Shown: positions 25,009-35,500 of the stretch, in pieces
Layout: each line of letters starts with the position of its first letter
How positions within the stretch are numbered: position 1 is the first letter of the stretch
NCBI GenBank assembly: GCA_020635205.1
Contig: JACKAE010000001.1
Location: forward strand, 1-64,000
DNA length: 64,000 nt
Reading direction: 5' to 3'
Source: Ignavibacteria bacterium
GTDB lineage: Bacteria; Bacteroidota; Ignavibacteria; OLB7
The notes under the pieces: generated by a model
What the model was told of the DNA's origin: nothing
The model's input: only the letters and a program-made list of their open reading frames with translations
The model's database searches: none
Program-made: the position numbers and the translations under genes

Positions 25009-26397
25009 ATGGTAGGAATTATCTGTCGCTATAGTTACGCCGTAATTCTCCTCGTGGGGGCAGTTGTACTGAGTAGTTGTGGAGATGGACTGTCGGAACC
25101 GGATGGGGGAAATTTTATCCTCTCCGGCGGGGCAACCACTATCCTCAACGCGAATAGCAACGCATTCTCGACACCTGCTCCAAATCTCTCGGGAAGTCAA
25201 CTGGATCTGCACGCGAAAGGGGATGCGGAGTTCGAGTCGAAATTTGTCGCTGCTCCGGCAGAAGTCTACGGTGGCCTGGGGCCGGTCTTCAACAGTAACT
25301 CTTGTGTCTCCTGTCACGTTCGGGATGGTCGTGGTCGTCCTCCATTTGTTGGGGAGGAGGCAAGCCAAATGTTGATGCGTATTAGTCTGCCGGGAAGCGA
25401 TCCCATTACCGGCGAACCTCTTCCAGTCCCCGGCTACGGAACGCAGTTGTTCGACAAGTCGATTTTTGGGAAACGTCCACAGGGAAAGTTTCGAGTCGAC
25501 TGGGCTGAAATCTCTGGAACGTATGGTGACGGAACTTCCTACACTCTCCGGAAGCCTCTCTACGCAATTACCGATGCCTATCGCCCTATGCCGTCGAATA
25601 TGCTCTATTCTCCCCGAGTTGCGCCACCAGTTTTCGGCGGTGGACTTCTGGAGGCGATTCCAGAATCTGCTATTCTGGCTAACGCCGATCCGAGTGATGC
25701 TAACGGAGATGGGATTTCGGGGAAGGCCAACTATGTTTGGAATGTAGAGCAGAGTTCAAAATCTGTTGGACGCTTCGGGTGGAAGGCGAACACGCCAACC
25801 TTACTCCAGCAGACAGCTGCAGCCTACAGAAATGATATGGGGATTACCAGTCCATATTTCCCAGTGGAAAGCGCATTCGGTTCAGAGCAGGATGATGGGC
25901 ACGGGGACGACCCGGAGATTTCGATGAAGACGTTGGAGGCCGTGACGTTCTACGTGCAGACATTGGCGGTTCCGGCTCGGCGGAATGTGCGGGATGAGAC
26001 CGTCCGGCGAGGTGAAGTTCTCTTCGCCAATCTCGGCTGCGCCTCTTGTCACGTACCGTCGTTTCAGACCGGAGTGCTCACCAACGTTCCCGAGGTTTCT
26101 AACCAGCGCATCTATCCCTACACCGACTTGCTTCTGCACGACGTTGGTGAGGAGCTTGCCGACAGACGCCCTGACTTCGATGCCGACGGTAGAGAGTGGC
26201 GCACGCCACCACTTTGGGGAATCGGTCTGACATCGATTGTCAACGGGCACACATTCTTTCTGCACGACGGACGTGCCCGCTCCCTTGCCGAGGCTATCCT
26301 CTGGCATGGGGGAGAAGCCGAGGCTGCCCGAGAAGGCTTCCGAACAATAGCCAAAGAAGATCGTGAAGCGTTGATTACGTTCTTAGAATCGCTCTGA
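25009..26397 (+). CDS. Di-haem thiol oxidoreductase-like protein (DUF1111), lipoprotein
   Basis: Two c-type haem sites, CVSCH (about residue 99) and CASCH (about residue 344), in a 462-residue protein with a lipobox (LSSC). Blocks such as FNSNSCVSCHVRDGRG and LWGIGLT...FLHDGRA match DUF1111, a putative peroxidase or redox partner family found next to imelysins and porins. A GTG at 24997 is an alternative start. The periplasmic cytochrome needs a Ccm-type or CcsBA maturation system, not visible here. Confidence 0.93.
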   Translation: MVGIICRYSYAVILLVGAVVLSSCGDGLSEPDGGNFILSGGATTILNANSNAFSTPAPNLSGSQLDLHAKGDAEFESKFVAAPAEVYGGLGPVFNSNSCVSCHVRDGRGRPPFVGEEASQMLMRISLPGSDPITGEPLPVPGYGTQLFDKSIFGKRPQGKFRVDWAEISGTYGDGTSYTLRKPLYAITDAYRPMPSNMLYSPRVAPPVFGGGLLEAIPESAILANADPSDANGDGISGKANYVWNVEQSSKSVGRFGWKANTPTLLQQTAAAYRNDMGITSPYFPVESAFGSEQDDGHGDDPEISMKTLEAVTFYVQTLAVPARRNVRDETVRRGEVLFANLGCASCHVPSFQTGVLTNVPEVSNQRIYPYTDLLLHDVGEELADRRPDFDADGREWRTPPLWGIGLTSIVNGHTFFLHDGRARSLAEAILWHGGEAEAAREGFRTIAKEDREALITFLESL

Positions 26398-26772
26398 GTG
26401 TGGGAGGGCTGTAGGTTATCAGGAGGTGATATCTATAGATCGTGCTTTGCCTTTCTTTCTCCTGCATTCCATAGCTGCGCTGTAACATTCGCCCAAAACA
26501 TGAATCTTGTAGGACGACATTTTTTTGCTTCTGAAGAAATGAGAAAAAGAGTAGGTCTGTTTGTCTACTTCTTATAAGGTAGAGCATATCAACGTAAAAA
26601 GAAGCCTTCGTGCCTGTATGGCAGGGTGCAGAAAGTGGGAAAAAAGAGCTTTTTACGAGCACTCCTCATTTTGTCCTTTGAATAGAACGTTGTCCTGAGT
26701 ACTATTACTCTTGTCATCTTGTAAATTGTTTAAAAGTCGTATTGCATCAACCACAAGAACGTTTGGTGTCCT
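26398..26772. other. 375-bp gene-free AT-rich region
   Basis: No repeat or gene that I recognise, in contrast to most gaps here. It may hold the promoter of the OmpA-like gene; no motif stands out. Confidence 0.4.
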
Positions 26773-28419
26773 ATGGCACAGAATATCCATTCTTTACTTC
26801 TTCTGGTCTCCTCCCTTCTGCTTTGCAGTACTGTTGCTGTTGTAGGGCAACACAGTGTTGATGATAATGGACTTCTATTTTTTCCCCCCAAGTTGACTGG
26901 TTCGTTCGCAGACCAAACAGGGGCAGGGGGCATTGGGCAATCAGTGCTTCGGCTTAACGTTGGGCAACTGGAAATCCACAGAACGCTCCCCTTCTTTCCC
27001 GTTGTCTTCTTCGACGGCCCCGGGTCAACTACAATCCCTTTGCGCTATCGACTACCCTCTGTGAATAGTTCTCTCAGCCAGGCGAGAGCTTCCGAGATTA
27101 TTCACCTCAACCCAGATGAGAGCGTGATTGAGGTCTACCGCGAGATATTGAACGTGATCGGCTATCGGATGAGAAATTCCGATGAACATCTCTACTTAAC
27201 TGGATGCTATACTACCGACCTTGAAGAGGGAGAGCAGACGGGGTGGGAACGAGCTAAGAGTATTCGGGCGTATCTCACAACGGTATGGAATGTGCCGGCA
27301 GACCAGATTACACTCCGCGAGCCTCGCTTGTTGGGGGAGTTAACCGACCCCGAAGAGATGCGCAGGGAAGGGAGAGCTGTCTGGATGGAGTTTGAGCATG
27401 GGACAATCGTTTCACCATTTATCTATGCCGTCACGCTAAACCCATCTTTCTCTATCCCGATAGAACTTCAGTTGCGACCTAATATGAAGGGGGAAGAGAT
27501 TGCCTCGTTCGAAATTCATGCCTGGCTCGATGGTCGTTTAGTTAGCACGGATCGCATTCTCAAGAGAAGAGATGACTCAATCTATACATTTCAAGGAGCC
27601 TGGGATATTTCTCCATCCTCTTGTAAAGCGTTCCCCTCTCAGTTTGAAGTGCGGGTTGATGTCATCAGTCTGAGTGGAGAGCGGAGAACGTCGGAGCTTC
27701 TCTTGGTGCAGTTGGCAGCCGATAAGAATCGATTAATCGAGAGAGCATCACACCACTACTACGCCTTGTGGGATATAATGCCACGCTCCATCTACCATAT
27801 GCGCGATACAGAACTACAACTCACCGATATGCTCGACGCATCACTTCAGATGAGCTCGCGCGGAAGGTTGCACTTGTACGTCGGCGTTCCAAAGCAGACC
27901 GAGGGTAACTCCGACCAAGATGGGGGGGAAGGATTGATGGATCATGCGTTTGCCTGTGGAGGGAGTGAAGAGGTCAACTCGGTAATTGGAGAGATTGTTG
28001 GAAATTCTGCTTCTGTCGATACCGATAAAGTCAGCCAGGATGATGATTCTTTCTTGTGTGGACCTATCGTTTGGGAGACTGGAAGTACGACTGTTAGCAC
28101 TGACGAGTTAATGATTACTGCCGAGAAGTATCAACCACGCGAAGCGATTGAAGAGCTTCTCCGTCAAGATCAAGAGAGCCGGCCAGTTATCGTTGCTAAG
28201 GTCGAGAAAGATGATCTCAGCATGAAGAGTGGGATGGGAATAGTGCGGCATGTCCTTAAATACTTGCAAAAGATGAGAGAGAAGGAGGTTTACGGGATGA
28301 TCAACTCCAGATCACTTGCTACCGTGGCGATTAATGCGATAGCTCCCCTCAACTTCTTTGTTCCGTCAACGCCGGAGGAGGAGTGTTATAACCGATCCAT
28401 TCAGGTTGTGATTCATTGA
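26773..28419 (+). CDS. Secreted protein with OmpA-like segments
   Basis: 548 residues with a signal peptide ending VVGQ. Around residues 120-205 an OmpA-like pattern is visible: a hydrophobic GY-type entry (YLTGCYTTDLEEGEQTGWERAKSIRAYL) and a GRAVWMEF exit, which resembles the peptidoglycan-contacting fold but with changed key residues. The last 130 residues end similarly (NRSIQVVIH), so it may contain two degenerate OmpA-like lobes. Many bacteria in this group have such proteins near envelope proteins; here the next gene encodes a small barrel-like protein. Confidence 0.6.
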   Translation: MAQNIHSLLLLVSSLLLCSTVAVVGQHSVDDNGLLFFPPKLTGSFADQTGAGGIGQSVLRLNVGQLEIHRTLPFFPVVFFDGPGSTTIPLRYRLPSVNSSLSQARASEIIHLNPDESVIEVYREILNVIGYRMRNSDEHLYLTGCYTTDLEEGEQTGWERAKSIRAYLTTVWNVPADQITLREPRLLGELTDPEEMRREGRAVWMEFEHGTIVSPFIYAVTLNPSFSIPIELQLRPNMKGEEIASFEIHAWLDGRLVSTDRILKRRDDSIYTFQGAWDISPSSCKAFPSQFEVRVDVISLSGERRTSELLLVQLAADKNRLIERASHHYYALWDIMPRSIYHMRDTELQLTDMLDASLQMSSRGRLHLYVGVPKQTEGNSDQDGGEGLMDHAFACGGSEEVNSVIGEIVGNSASVDTDKVSQDDDSFLCGPIVWETGSTTVSTDELMITAEKYQPREAIEELLRQDQESRPVIVAKVEKDDLSMKSGMGIVRHVLKYLQKMREKEVYGMINSRSLATVAINAIAPLNFFVPSTPEEECYNRSIQVVIH

Positions 28420-28524
28420 TTCCCATCCGTACATGTGCTGTGATAGTAAAGGAATTGATTGTTGTTTTCACCCTCGATACCTTTCCATCCACCTCTTCCG
28501 AGATTACCCAATACGCGCTCTGCG

Positions 28525-29090
28525 ATGCTCTTCCTATCGTTGGTTCTTCTTGCCAATCAATCTTTTGTCCAGACTGAAGATTCCACTGCCGTGACATCGG
28601 CAGACGCCTTCTTCTCGCCACAGTTTCGAGCATTTCAGTTCGACGTAGCAAATTTGTGCTATACGCGGACGCAGAAATCAATCTCGACTTCGATTTGTTT
28701 CACCCAATCTCGAGCACGTGGATTGGATTGCGTGCAGGGATGGTAAATACCGGAGAGGATGTCTGCCAAGACCTGTTGGGGGCATATCCCACAGGCTGTA
28801 AGAAGGGAGGACAGCAACAGTATCACCATTGGGACTTACTCGGATATGGGGCTATCTACACAACGGGACGCTATCCAATTCGCTTCTCACTTCTCGGAGG
28901 GATCAGTAATGCTACGACAAACCTCAAGATCTCCGATTCTACCTTGCGGGTAAAGTTAGGGGGAGAAATGCAGGTTCGTTTGACGGGGGCAATGGCTATC
29001 GGTCTCGGTTTCTATAGCCTGCTTGGGTATCAGGAGGGAATGACTGACTATCTACCGTTGAAGCTCAATATCGGGTACGCCCGGTGGTGA
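28525..29090 (+). pseudogene. Frameshifted small envelope protein gene
   Basis: The signal peptide (MLFLSLVLLANQSFVQ) and FFSPQFRAFQFDV are in frame 1 from ATG 28525. The continuing protein (VLYADAEINLDFDLFHP ... LKLNIGYARW) is in frame 3 and stays open from 28578 to the stop at 29088-29090. One indel between about 28578 and 28660 would join them, giving about 185 residues that look like a small beta-barrel. It is either a decayed gene or a base-call error. Next to the OmpA-like gene, with about 100 bases between. Confidence 0.7.
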
Positions 29091-29144
29091 AATTCACAAT
29101 ATGGTTTGTACCATAGCGTTATAGGGGCTACCTTTGTCTAAGCA

Positions 29145-29537
29145 ATGCCACGCAAACTTATCATACTGACAACCCTTCTCGGTCTGCTGATCGGTACTAT
29201 CGGTCTGCCGACAAATATCCACGCCTGCAACATGGCGAAGGAAGAGAAGGCCGCAAAGAGTTGTGGTATGTGCGATCCGTCGCACGAGCAGGAGAGTAGT
29301 GAAGGGAACGGTTGCTGCCACAACAGAATCGAGCTTCAGCATACTGACCAGGCCTCCTTAAGTAAGGTAAACGTGGAGATTGCTCCACCAACTCTCGGCC
29401 AACTTCTTGTGTGGACACTCTTTTTGAGTGAGCCACTTCTCAACGGAGAGAAGACCATCTCGGCACAAGCACATCCCCCTCCTCTCGAAAAACAAAGACC
29501 GCCGATCTATCTCGTTAACTCCTCATTTCTGATCTGA
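29145..29537 (+). CDS. Cys-rich secreted protein, HYC_CC_PP-like
   Basis: 130 residues with signal peptide (about 27). Cys pairs follow a pattern like CNMAKEEKAAKSCGMCDPSH and later GNGCCHNRIEL and APPTL, matching the small HYC_CC_PP-type family (HxxC, CC and PP) found beside metal-efflux genes in Bacteroidota. Cys and His residues suggest metal binding. It is the first member of the copper block, 264 bases ahead of the TolC-like gene. Confidence 0.65.
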   Translation: MPRKLIILTTLLGLLIGTIGLPTNIHACNMAKEEKAAKSCGMCDPSHEQESSEGNGCCHNRIELQHTDQASLSKVNVEIAPPTLGQLLVWTLFLSEPLLNGEKTISAQAHPPPLEKQRPPIYLVNSSFLI

Positions 29538-29800
29538 AAACCTCTCTTGCCGACCAACAGACTTGGCAACGTGGATAGCTCCTGCTCTCTACTCTGCTAA
29601 GCCGAATCTTATTCTCTACCACAACATTTTCTGGAACTCCCTGGAGGCTTTGCTCGCTGTAGCGAGTGCTCTCGGATACTCTTCTCAAGTGGATCGATCA
29701 ACTGCACTGGAGAAGTGGCAAGGTTGATGGAGGGAATGATCTGACCAACGTAATAGCTACTGTTCACAACTGTTTTGCACTGAATTAATCTCTTAAAGAA

Positions 29801-31102
29801 ATGGGGCGAAGAGTTCTCCTCGTATTTGTTCTGCATCTCTGCACGATACCGTGGCAGGTTGCCGCGCAGTCGATTGATTCTCTCGTGTCGATGGCGGTGA
29901 GGACCGATCCCGGTTTTCGGCAGATCGGGTATGCCGAGGAGCGAGCTGAGGCTCGTGCCCTCTCAGCCGGTGCGTGGGAAGCTCCCAAAGCCGGAGTGCA
30001 GTTCCAGATGCTCTCTCCACTCAATCCGAACCCAGTGACGAAAGGGGAGACAATGTTTATGGTGGAACAGATGATCCCTCTCGGTGGACAGAAGCGGACA
30101 ATGGCTGAAGCAGAGCGGAGCATGGCAATTCTCGCCGAACCAGAGCGGATGGCGTTGAAGCGACGATTGCGGGGGGAGATCGAAGAGGAGTATTACACAA
30201 TCTGGGAACTCGACAGGGAACGAGAATTAAACAGAGAGAATCGCTCCCTTGCCGAAGTCCTTTACGAAGATGTGGAGAGCAAATATGCCGTTAACCGGGC
30301 AACTCAGTCAGAGTTATATGCTCTATCTATCGAGATCGAACAGCTTGATGCAGAGCTAAAAGTTCTGGTGCAGAAGCGAGTAGAAAGCAGCCGGAGGTTG
30401 AACGCAATTGTCGGTAGAAGTCTCGATGACTCAGTGATTATTGTCGATGAACCGAGTGCCCCACTACTTCCACCATTCAGTCAACTTGTGGACAGTCTCG
30501 CGGGCCACCCCGACCTGCTCCGAATGGAACGAATGGCGCAGGTACAGAGGAAGATGGCCGATGCTGCCCGAAGCGATCTGAAGCCGATGCTCATGCTGCG
30601 CGGAGGAATTTCTTGGATGCCGGAAGGGCATCCAGTGAGAACACGGGCGTTGGGGGAAATGGTAAACGAGTTCCACAGTTCCGGCACTACGCATGGTGAA
30701 CAGGTTGCCATTTCAGTTGGCGGGATGCTCTCCTTCCCTCTCTTCTCTTGGTCGCGTTCAGGTCCGGAAGGGAAGGCTGAAGATGCAGAGTTGGCGGCAG
30801 AACAGTCGCTTGCCGAGCGAGAGAGGATGTTGCGAGAAATGACCGCGATGTTGAGCAAGCCGTACGGGATGATTGAGCGAGGACAAACGATGATTGACTT
30901 CTATAAAGATCGGCAGATACCCCTTCTGGAACAGCAGCTTGAAGGGTTGCGTGCCGACTATATCGGTAACCGCGTCGGCTTCGATCAATTACTGCAGGTC
31001 TACAAAATGCTTGTGATGAGCAGAGAGGATATCCTGATGAGAGAGGGGGAAATGGCACGAGCTTGGGGAGAAATTCGAGCACTTACGGGGAATTCAAAGT
31101 GA
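29801..31102 (+). CDS. TolC-family outer-membrane factor (CusC-like)
   Basis: 433 residues, signal peptide (about 22) and two helical repeat halves with ERxEARALSAGAWEAPKAG and EAEERMLREMTAM, typical of RND-associated outer-membrane factors. Forms the exit duct of the tripartite pump encoded downstream. Stop is 20 bases before the adaptor start, so one operon. Start ATG chosen from the signal peptide position. Confidence 0.92.
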   Translation: MGRRVLLVFVLHLCTIPWQVAAQSIDSLVSMAVRTDPGFRQIGYAEERAEARALSAGAWEAPKAGVQFQMLSPLNPNPVTKGETMFMVEQMIPLGGQKRTMAEAERSMAILAEPERMALKRRLRGEIEEEYYTIWELDRERELNRENRSLAEVLYEDVESKYAVNRATQSELYALSIEIEQLDAELKVLVQKRVESSRRLNAIVGRSLDDSVIIVDEPSAPLLPPFSQLVDSLAGHPDLLRMERMAQVQRKMADAARSDLKPMLMLRGGISWMPEGHPVRTRALGEMVNEFHSSGTTHGEQVAISVGGMLSFPLFSWSRSGPEGKAEDAELAAEQSLAERERMLREMTAMLSKPYGMIERGQTMIDFYKDRQIPLLEQQLEGLRADYIGNRVGFDQLLQVYKMLVMSREDILMREGEMARAWGEIRALTGNSK

Positions 31103-31122
31103 ACAATTCAAAATTCAAAAAT

Positions 31123-32415
31123 ATGAGTGAGCGTGGGGGGCGCGTTGCCTTGATTGTGGTGGCGGGGATGCTGCTCGTAGTTGGGGGTATAGCTGCCGGA
31201 TATTTTTTGCTCCCCAACTTTGTTGGAATGGCAGGGCACAACCACGCAGATGAGATGATCTACTTCTGCCCAATGCACCCACAGGTGCGGCAGAACGAGC
31301 CAGGTATCTGCCCGATCTGCCACATGGACCTTGTGCCGGAGAACAACCCTGACGGAATGAGTGAGCAGATGGAAGAGGGAGAAAACCTCGTTCACATCAC
31401 TCCTCGACAACGTCTGATTGCCGATGTCGCTACGGTAGAAATAGAGTCCCGCCAGCTTCAGTTAGATATAACTGCACCAGCTACAGTGGGGGTAAATGAG
31501 GAGACTCAAAAGGTGGTGACCGCTTGGTTCCCCGGAAGGATCGAGGAACTCTACGTTCAGAAGACCGGGGACTACGTTCGGAAGGGGAGTCCGCTGGCGT
31601 TGATCTACAGTCCTGAACTTGTCACGGCGCAGAAGGAATACCTGTTGGCTCTCGACGCGCAGGAGCGGCAACTTCTTCCAACTATCGAGCGGAGAGGGGA
31701 ACGCTCTGCTCCGAATGAGGGGGAGAATAGGTTGGTGGCAGCATCAGAGGAGCGGCTGAAACTTCTTGGCATGACCGACGGACAGATTCAGGCGTTGCGT
31801 GAGAGAGGAGAGATTACTCGAACCACCACGATCTTCTCCACAGCCTCCGGCATCGTCACCCGCCGGAGTGTGGTGGAGGGAGCCTACGTAAACGAGGGAA
31901 CCACACTCATCGAAGTTGTCGACCTCTCTTCGGTCTGGGTGATTGCCAACATCTCCGAAAGTCAGGTAAGTCTTATCCGACCCGGGATGAACATGTCAGT
32001 CACGGGACTCTCATTAAACGGGAAGGTGATGAATGGTCGTGTTGAGTATATCTACCCGATGGTAGACCCCGAGTCGCGCACTATCCAGGTGCGAGCTGTT
32101 TTCGCGAATCCTCAGCTTCAACTAAAGCCGGGAACGTATCTAACCGCTTCGCTTGTTCACTCTGCCACCGATGCCTTAGCTGTGCCGGTTGGTGCGGTAA
32201 TTCGTACTGGAGAGCGGGACCTTATTTACGTTGAATCGGGAGAACACACGTTTGAAGCTCGCGAAGTCACCCTCGGGATGAAGGCGAATGGATACTATCA
32301 GATCGTTGCCGGAGATATTAACCGTGGTGACAGGGTAGTTGCCGAGGGGGGATATTTGCTTGACTCAGAGCGAGAGTTGAGTGGTGGAGCATCAGGTGGA
32401 GAGCACCAACACTGA
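31123..32415 (+). CDS. Efflux RND periplasmic adaptor (CusB-like) with heavy-metal-binding domain
   Basis: Membrane-fusion protein of a metal efflux pump. After one hydrophobic anchor (about residues 8-29) comes a heavy-metal-binding domain (YFCPMHPQVRQNEPGICPIC and CHMDLVP) of the kind seen in CusB-type adaptors. Then a HlyD-like barrel, a coiled-coil hairpin (LALDAQERQLL region) and a beta-barrel (VIANISESQVSLIRPGM). ATG 31123 is preferred over 31063, because the latter would lie in the upstream gene; the adjacent AATTCAAAATTC repeat overlaps the space between genes. Confidence 0.95.
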   Translation: MSERGGRVALIVVAGMLLVVGGIAAGYFLLPNFVGMAGHNHADEMIYFCPMHPQVRQNEPGICPICHMDLVPENNPDGMSEQMEEGENLVHITPRQRLIADVATVEIESRQLQLDITAPATVGVNEETQKVVTAWFPGRIEELYVQKTGDYVRKGSPLALIYSPELVTAQKEYLLALDAQERQLLPTIERRGERSAPNEGENRLVAASEERLKLLGMTDGQIQALRERGEITRTTTIFSTASGIVTRRSVVEGAYVNEGTTLIEVVDLSSVWVIANISESQVSLIRPGMNMSVTGLSLNGKVMNGRVEYIYPMVDPESRTIQVRAVFANPQLQLKPGTYLTASLVHSATDALAVPVGAVIRTGERDLIYVESGEHTFEAREVTLGMKANGYYQIVAGDINRGDRVVAEGGYLLDSERELSGGASGGEHQH

Positions 32416-32593
32416 GCAGAAAGCAGCTAACAGAAGAGTTTGAAAGAGGTGCAAGCCGGTACTCTCATCCTCTCTGTCTCCAATTCAATGCAAATATAAA
32501 GGCGATAATTACACAACAATCAGAAGGTCAAAACTGAGCGCAGATAACTATCCACAGACTGCTATCTGCTAACTACTACCTACTATCTCTCAA

Positions 32594-35500
32594 ATGATCG
32601 AACGCATTATAGATTGGTCTGCACACAACCGACTCCTCGTCGGCTTACTCTTCCTGCTCCTTGCCGGGGCTGGAGTTTGGGCTGTGGTCACAACGCCGGT
32701 TGACGCTATTCCTGATCTCTCCGATAATCAAGTGATCGTTTTTACCGAGTGGATGGGGCGCTCGCCGCAGATCGTAGAGGATCAGGTGACCTATCCCCTG
32801 ACAACTGCCTTGCAAGGGTTGCCAGAGGTGAAAGGGGTGCGCGCGCAGACAATGTTCGGCATGAGCTTCATCTTCGTCATCTTTGAAGATGGGGTCGACC
32901 TTTACTTTGCCCGACAACAAGTAGCCGAACGAATTACGACTGCACAAACCGATCTCCCCTCCGGGGTTATCCCAACAATGGGACCAGACGGAACAGGAGT
33001 GGGGCATATCTATTGGTACACTGTTGAAGGGGAAGGGTACGATCTGGCCACGCTCCGATCACTACAAGATTGGTTCATTCGCTACAAGCTCTCCTCAGTT
33101 GACGGTGTTGCCGAAGTTGCTTCGATAGGTGGCTTCGTAAAGCAATATCAAGTAGATGTCGATCCTGAGAGGCTCCGCTCGTATGGCCTCACATTCTCCG
33201 ATGTAGTTCGAGCCATTCGCTCGGCAAACAATGAGGTGGGAGGAAAGCTAATAGAGAATAACGACGCCGAGTTCTTCGTGCGGGGGCAAGGATATTTCGA
33301 GAGTCGCGAAGATATTGAGGGGACGTTGGTTAACGCAAAGTCGGGAGGATTGCCAATTACCATTGGTATGGTTGCCGACGTTCAACTTGGTGGAGATATT
33401 CGGCGCGGTTCGTTGGAGAAAGATGGGAAGGGGGAAGTTGTTGGGGGTATCGTCGTGATGCGGCAGAACGAGAATGCTCGGGAAGTAATCGAGCGGGTGA
33501 AGGAGAAGATCGCTGAGATTGAAATAGGACTTCCGAAAGGGGTACGGATCGTCCCAAGCTACGACCGTTCTCCCCTGATCGACAAAGCAATTGCTACGCT
33601 TCGGAATGCGCTCGTCGAGGAGGCGTTAATCGTTACGTTGATTGTTCTCCTCTTCATCTTCCACGTCCGAAGTGCTCTCCGCATCTTAATTGAGATTCCA
33701 ATTTCCGTTCTCCTCGCCTTCTTGCTGATGCGAGCGTTCGATATTACCTCCAACATCATGTCGCTCGGTGGCATTGCCTTAGCAATCGGCGTCGTTGTCG
33801 ACTCATCTATCGTCCTCGTGGAGAACGCTTACCGGAACATTGCCGAGGCGCAGGAGAGAAAGCGGAGAGAGCGAGAAGAGGGGGCTTCCGATTCCCCCGA
33901 TGCGGAGTCCTCAGAAGAAATCAGCTTGACAAAAGAGGACTACTTCAACCTCGCGGTTCTCTCTGCAAAACAAGTTGGGCGAGCAATCTTCTTCAGCGAA
34001 GCAATCATGGTCATCTCCTTCCTTCCGGTCTTCCTTCTCGAAGGTCAAGAAGGAAAACTGTTCCACCCCTTAGCTTGGACAAAAACGTTTGTGATCGGCT
34101 CCTCTGCAATCGTTGCCATCACTCTCGTGCCGATGCTGATGACTCTGTTGATGAAAGGGAAGTTCAGAACAGAGAGAGAAAACCCGGTGATGCGCTTCTT
34201 TCACGCTCTCTACAGACCAATACTGAACTGGGTGCTGAAGTGGCGGAAGACGACTATCGCGATCAACCTGCTCGCCCTTCTGGTTACGATTCCCCTCCTC
34301 ACCTCGCGTGGAACAGAATTTATGCCGCCCCTCGACGAAGGCTCACTCCTCTTCATGCCGGTTCTCCTCCCGAATGCCTCGGTAGGGGAGGTTACCCGTG
34401 TGATGGGAGCACAGGATAAAATCATTGCCGACTATCCCGAAGTTGAACATGTTCTCGGGAAGGTTGGGCGAGCCGAGACTGCCACCGACAACGCTCCGGT
34501 GGCAATGATCGAAACGATTATTCTGTTGAAACCGGAGAGCGAGTGGCGTCCGGGAATTACGAAGGGGAAAATCATTGCAGATCTCGACGCACAGCTTCAG
34601 ATACCGGGCGTTCGGAATGGTTGGACACAGCCGATTATCAACCGAATTAACATGCTGGCCACAGGAGTCCGTACAGATATTGGGCTGAAAATTTTCGGCC
34701 CCGATTTGGACACACTCGAACATTACGGAATCATGGCCGAAGAGATTTTGAAGAAGGTTCCGGGAGCAGCAGACGTTGTCGCCGATCGTGTGCAGGGAGG
34801 CGTTTTTCTCGACATCGATCTTAACGAAGAGAGTGCCGCTCGTTACGGCGTTTCCGTACAGGATGTGCAGACCCTTATTGAGACGGCAATAGGAGGAGAA
34901 AACATTGGGGTGGTTCTCGACGGACGTGCTCGCTATCCCATTCGTGCTCGGTATCAGCGGGAGTTGCGCGACAATCTGGAGAGCATTAAAAAGATTCTCG
35001 TTCCTGTGAGTGGAACTGTTGGTAGCAGTGCGATCACGAGTAGTGGCATGGGAGAAATGAGTTCGGGAATGGGGAGTGGGGAAAAGAGGGTGAGCAGTGC
35101 GAGGGGAGAAATGACGACAATGGGAAGTTCGAACGCGTTAAGGAGAAAGGAAGTCTCCTCTACACCCGGAGTCTCACTCTCTGGCCTTACGTCTCGTTAT
35201 GATCTTTCCGGTTCTACCGGGGGTAATTTACGGGGCTACGTGGAGCTTGGTGAGATTGCTAAAATCGATCTGCGTCCCGGACCTTCGATGATACCTTCTG
35301 AAAATGGAGAGCTGAAATCTACAGTCTTTCTAAACGTCCGGGGTCGCGATATGGGGAGCTTTGTCGCCGAAGCGAAGGAACGATTGCAGGGCGAGTTGGT
35401 CTTGCCTCGTGGCTACACCTACAGTTGGAGTGGACAGTACGAAAATCAAACGCGTGCCGAAAATCGCCTGTTGTTAGTAATTCCAGTTGTCTTCTTGGTC

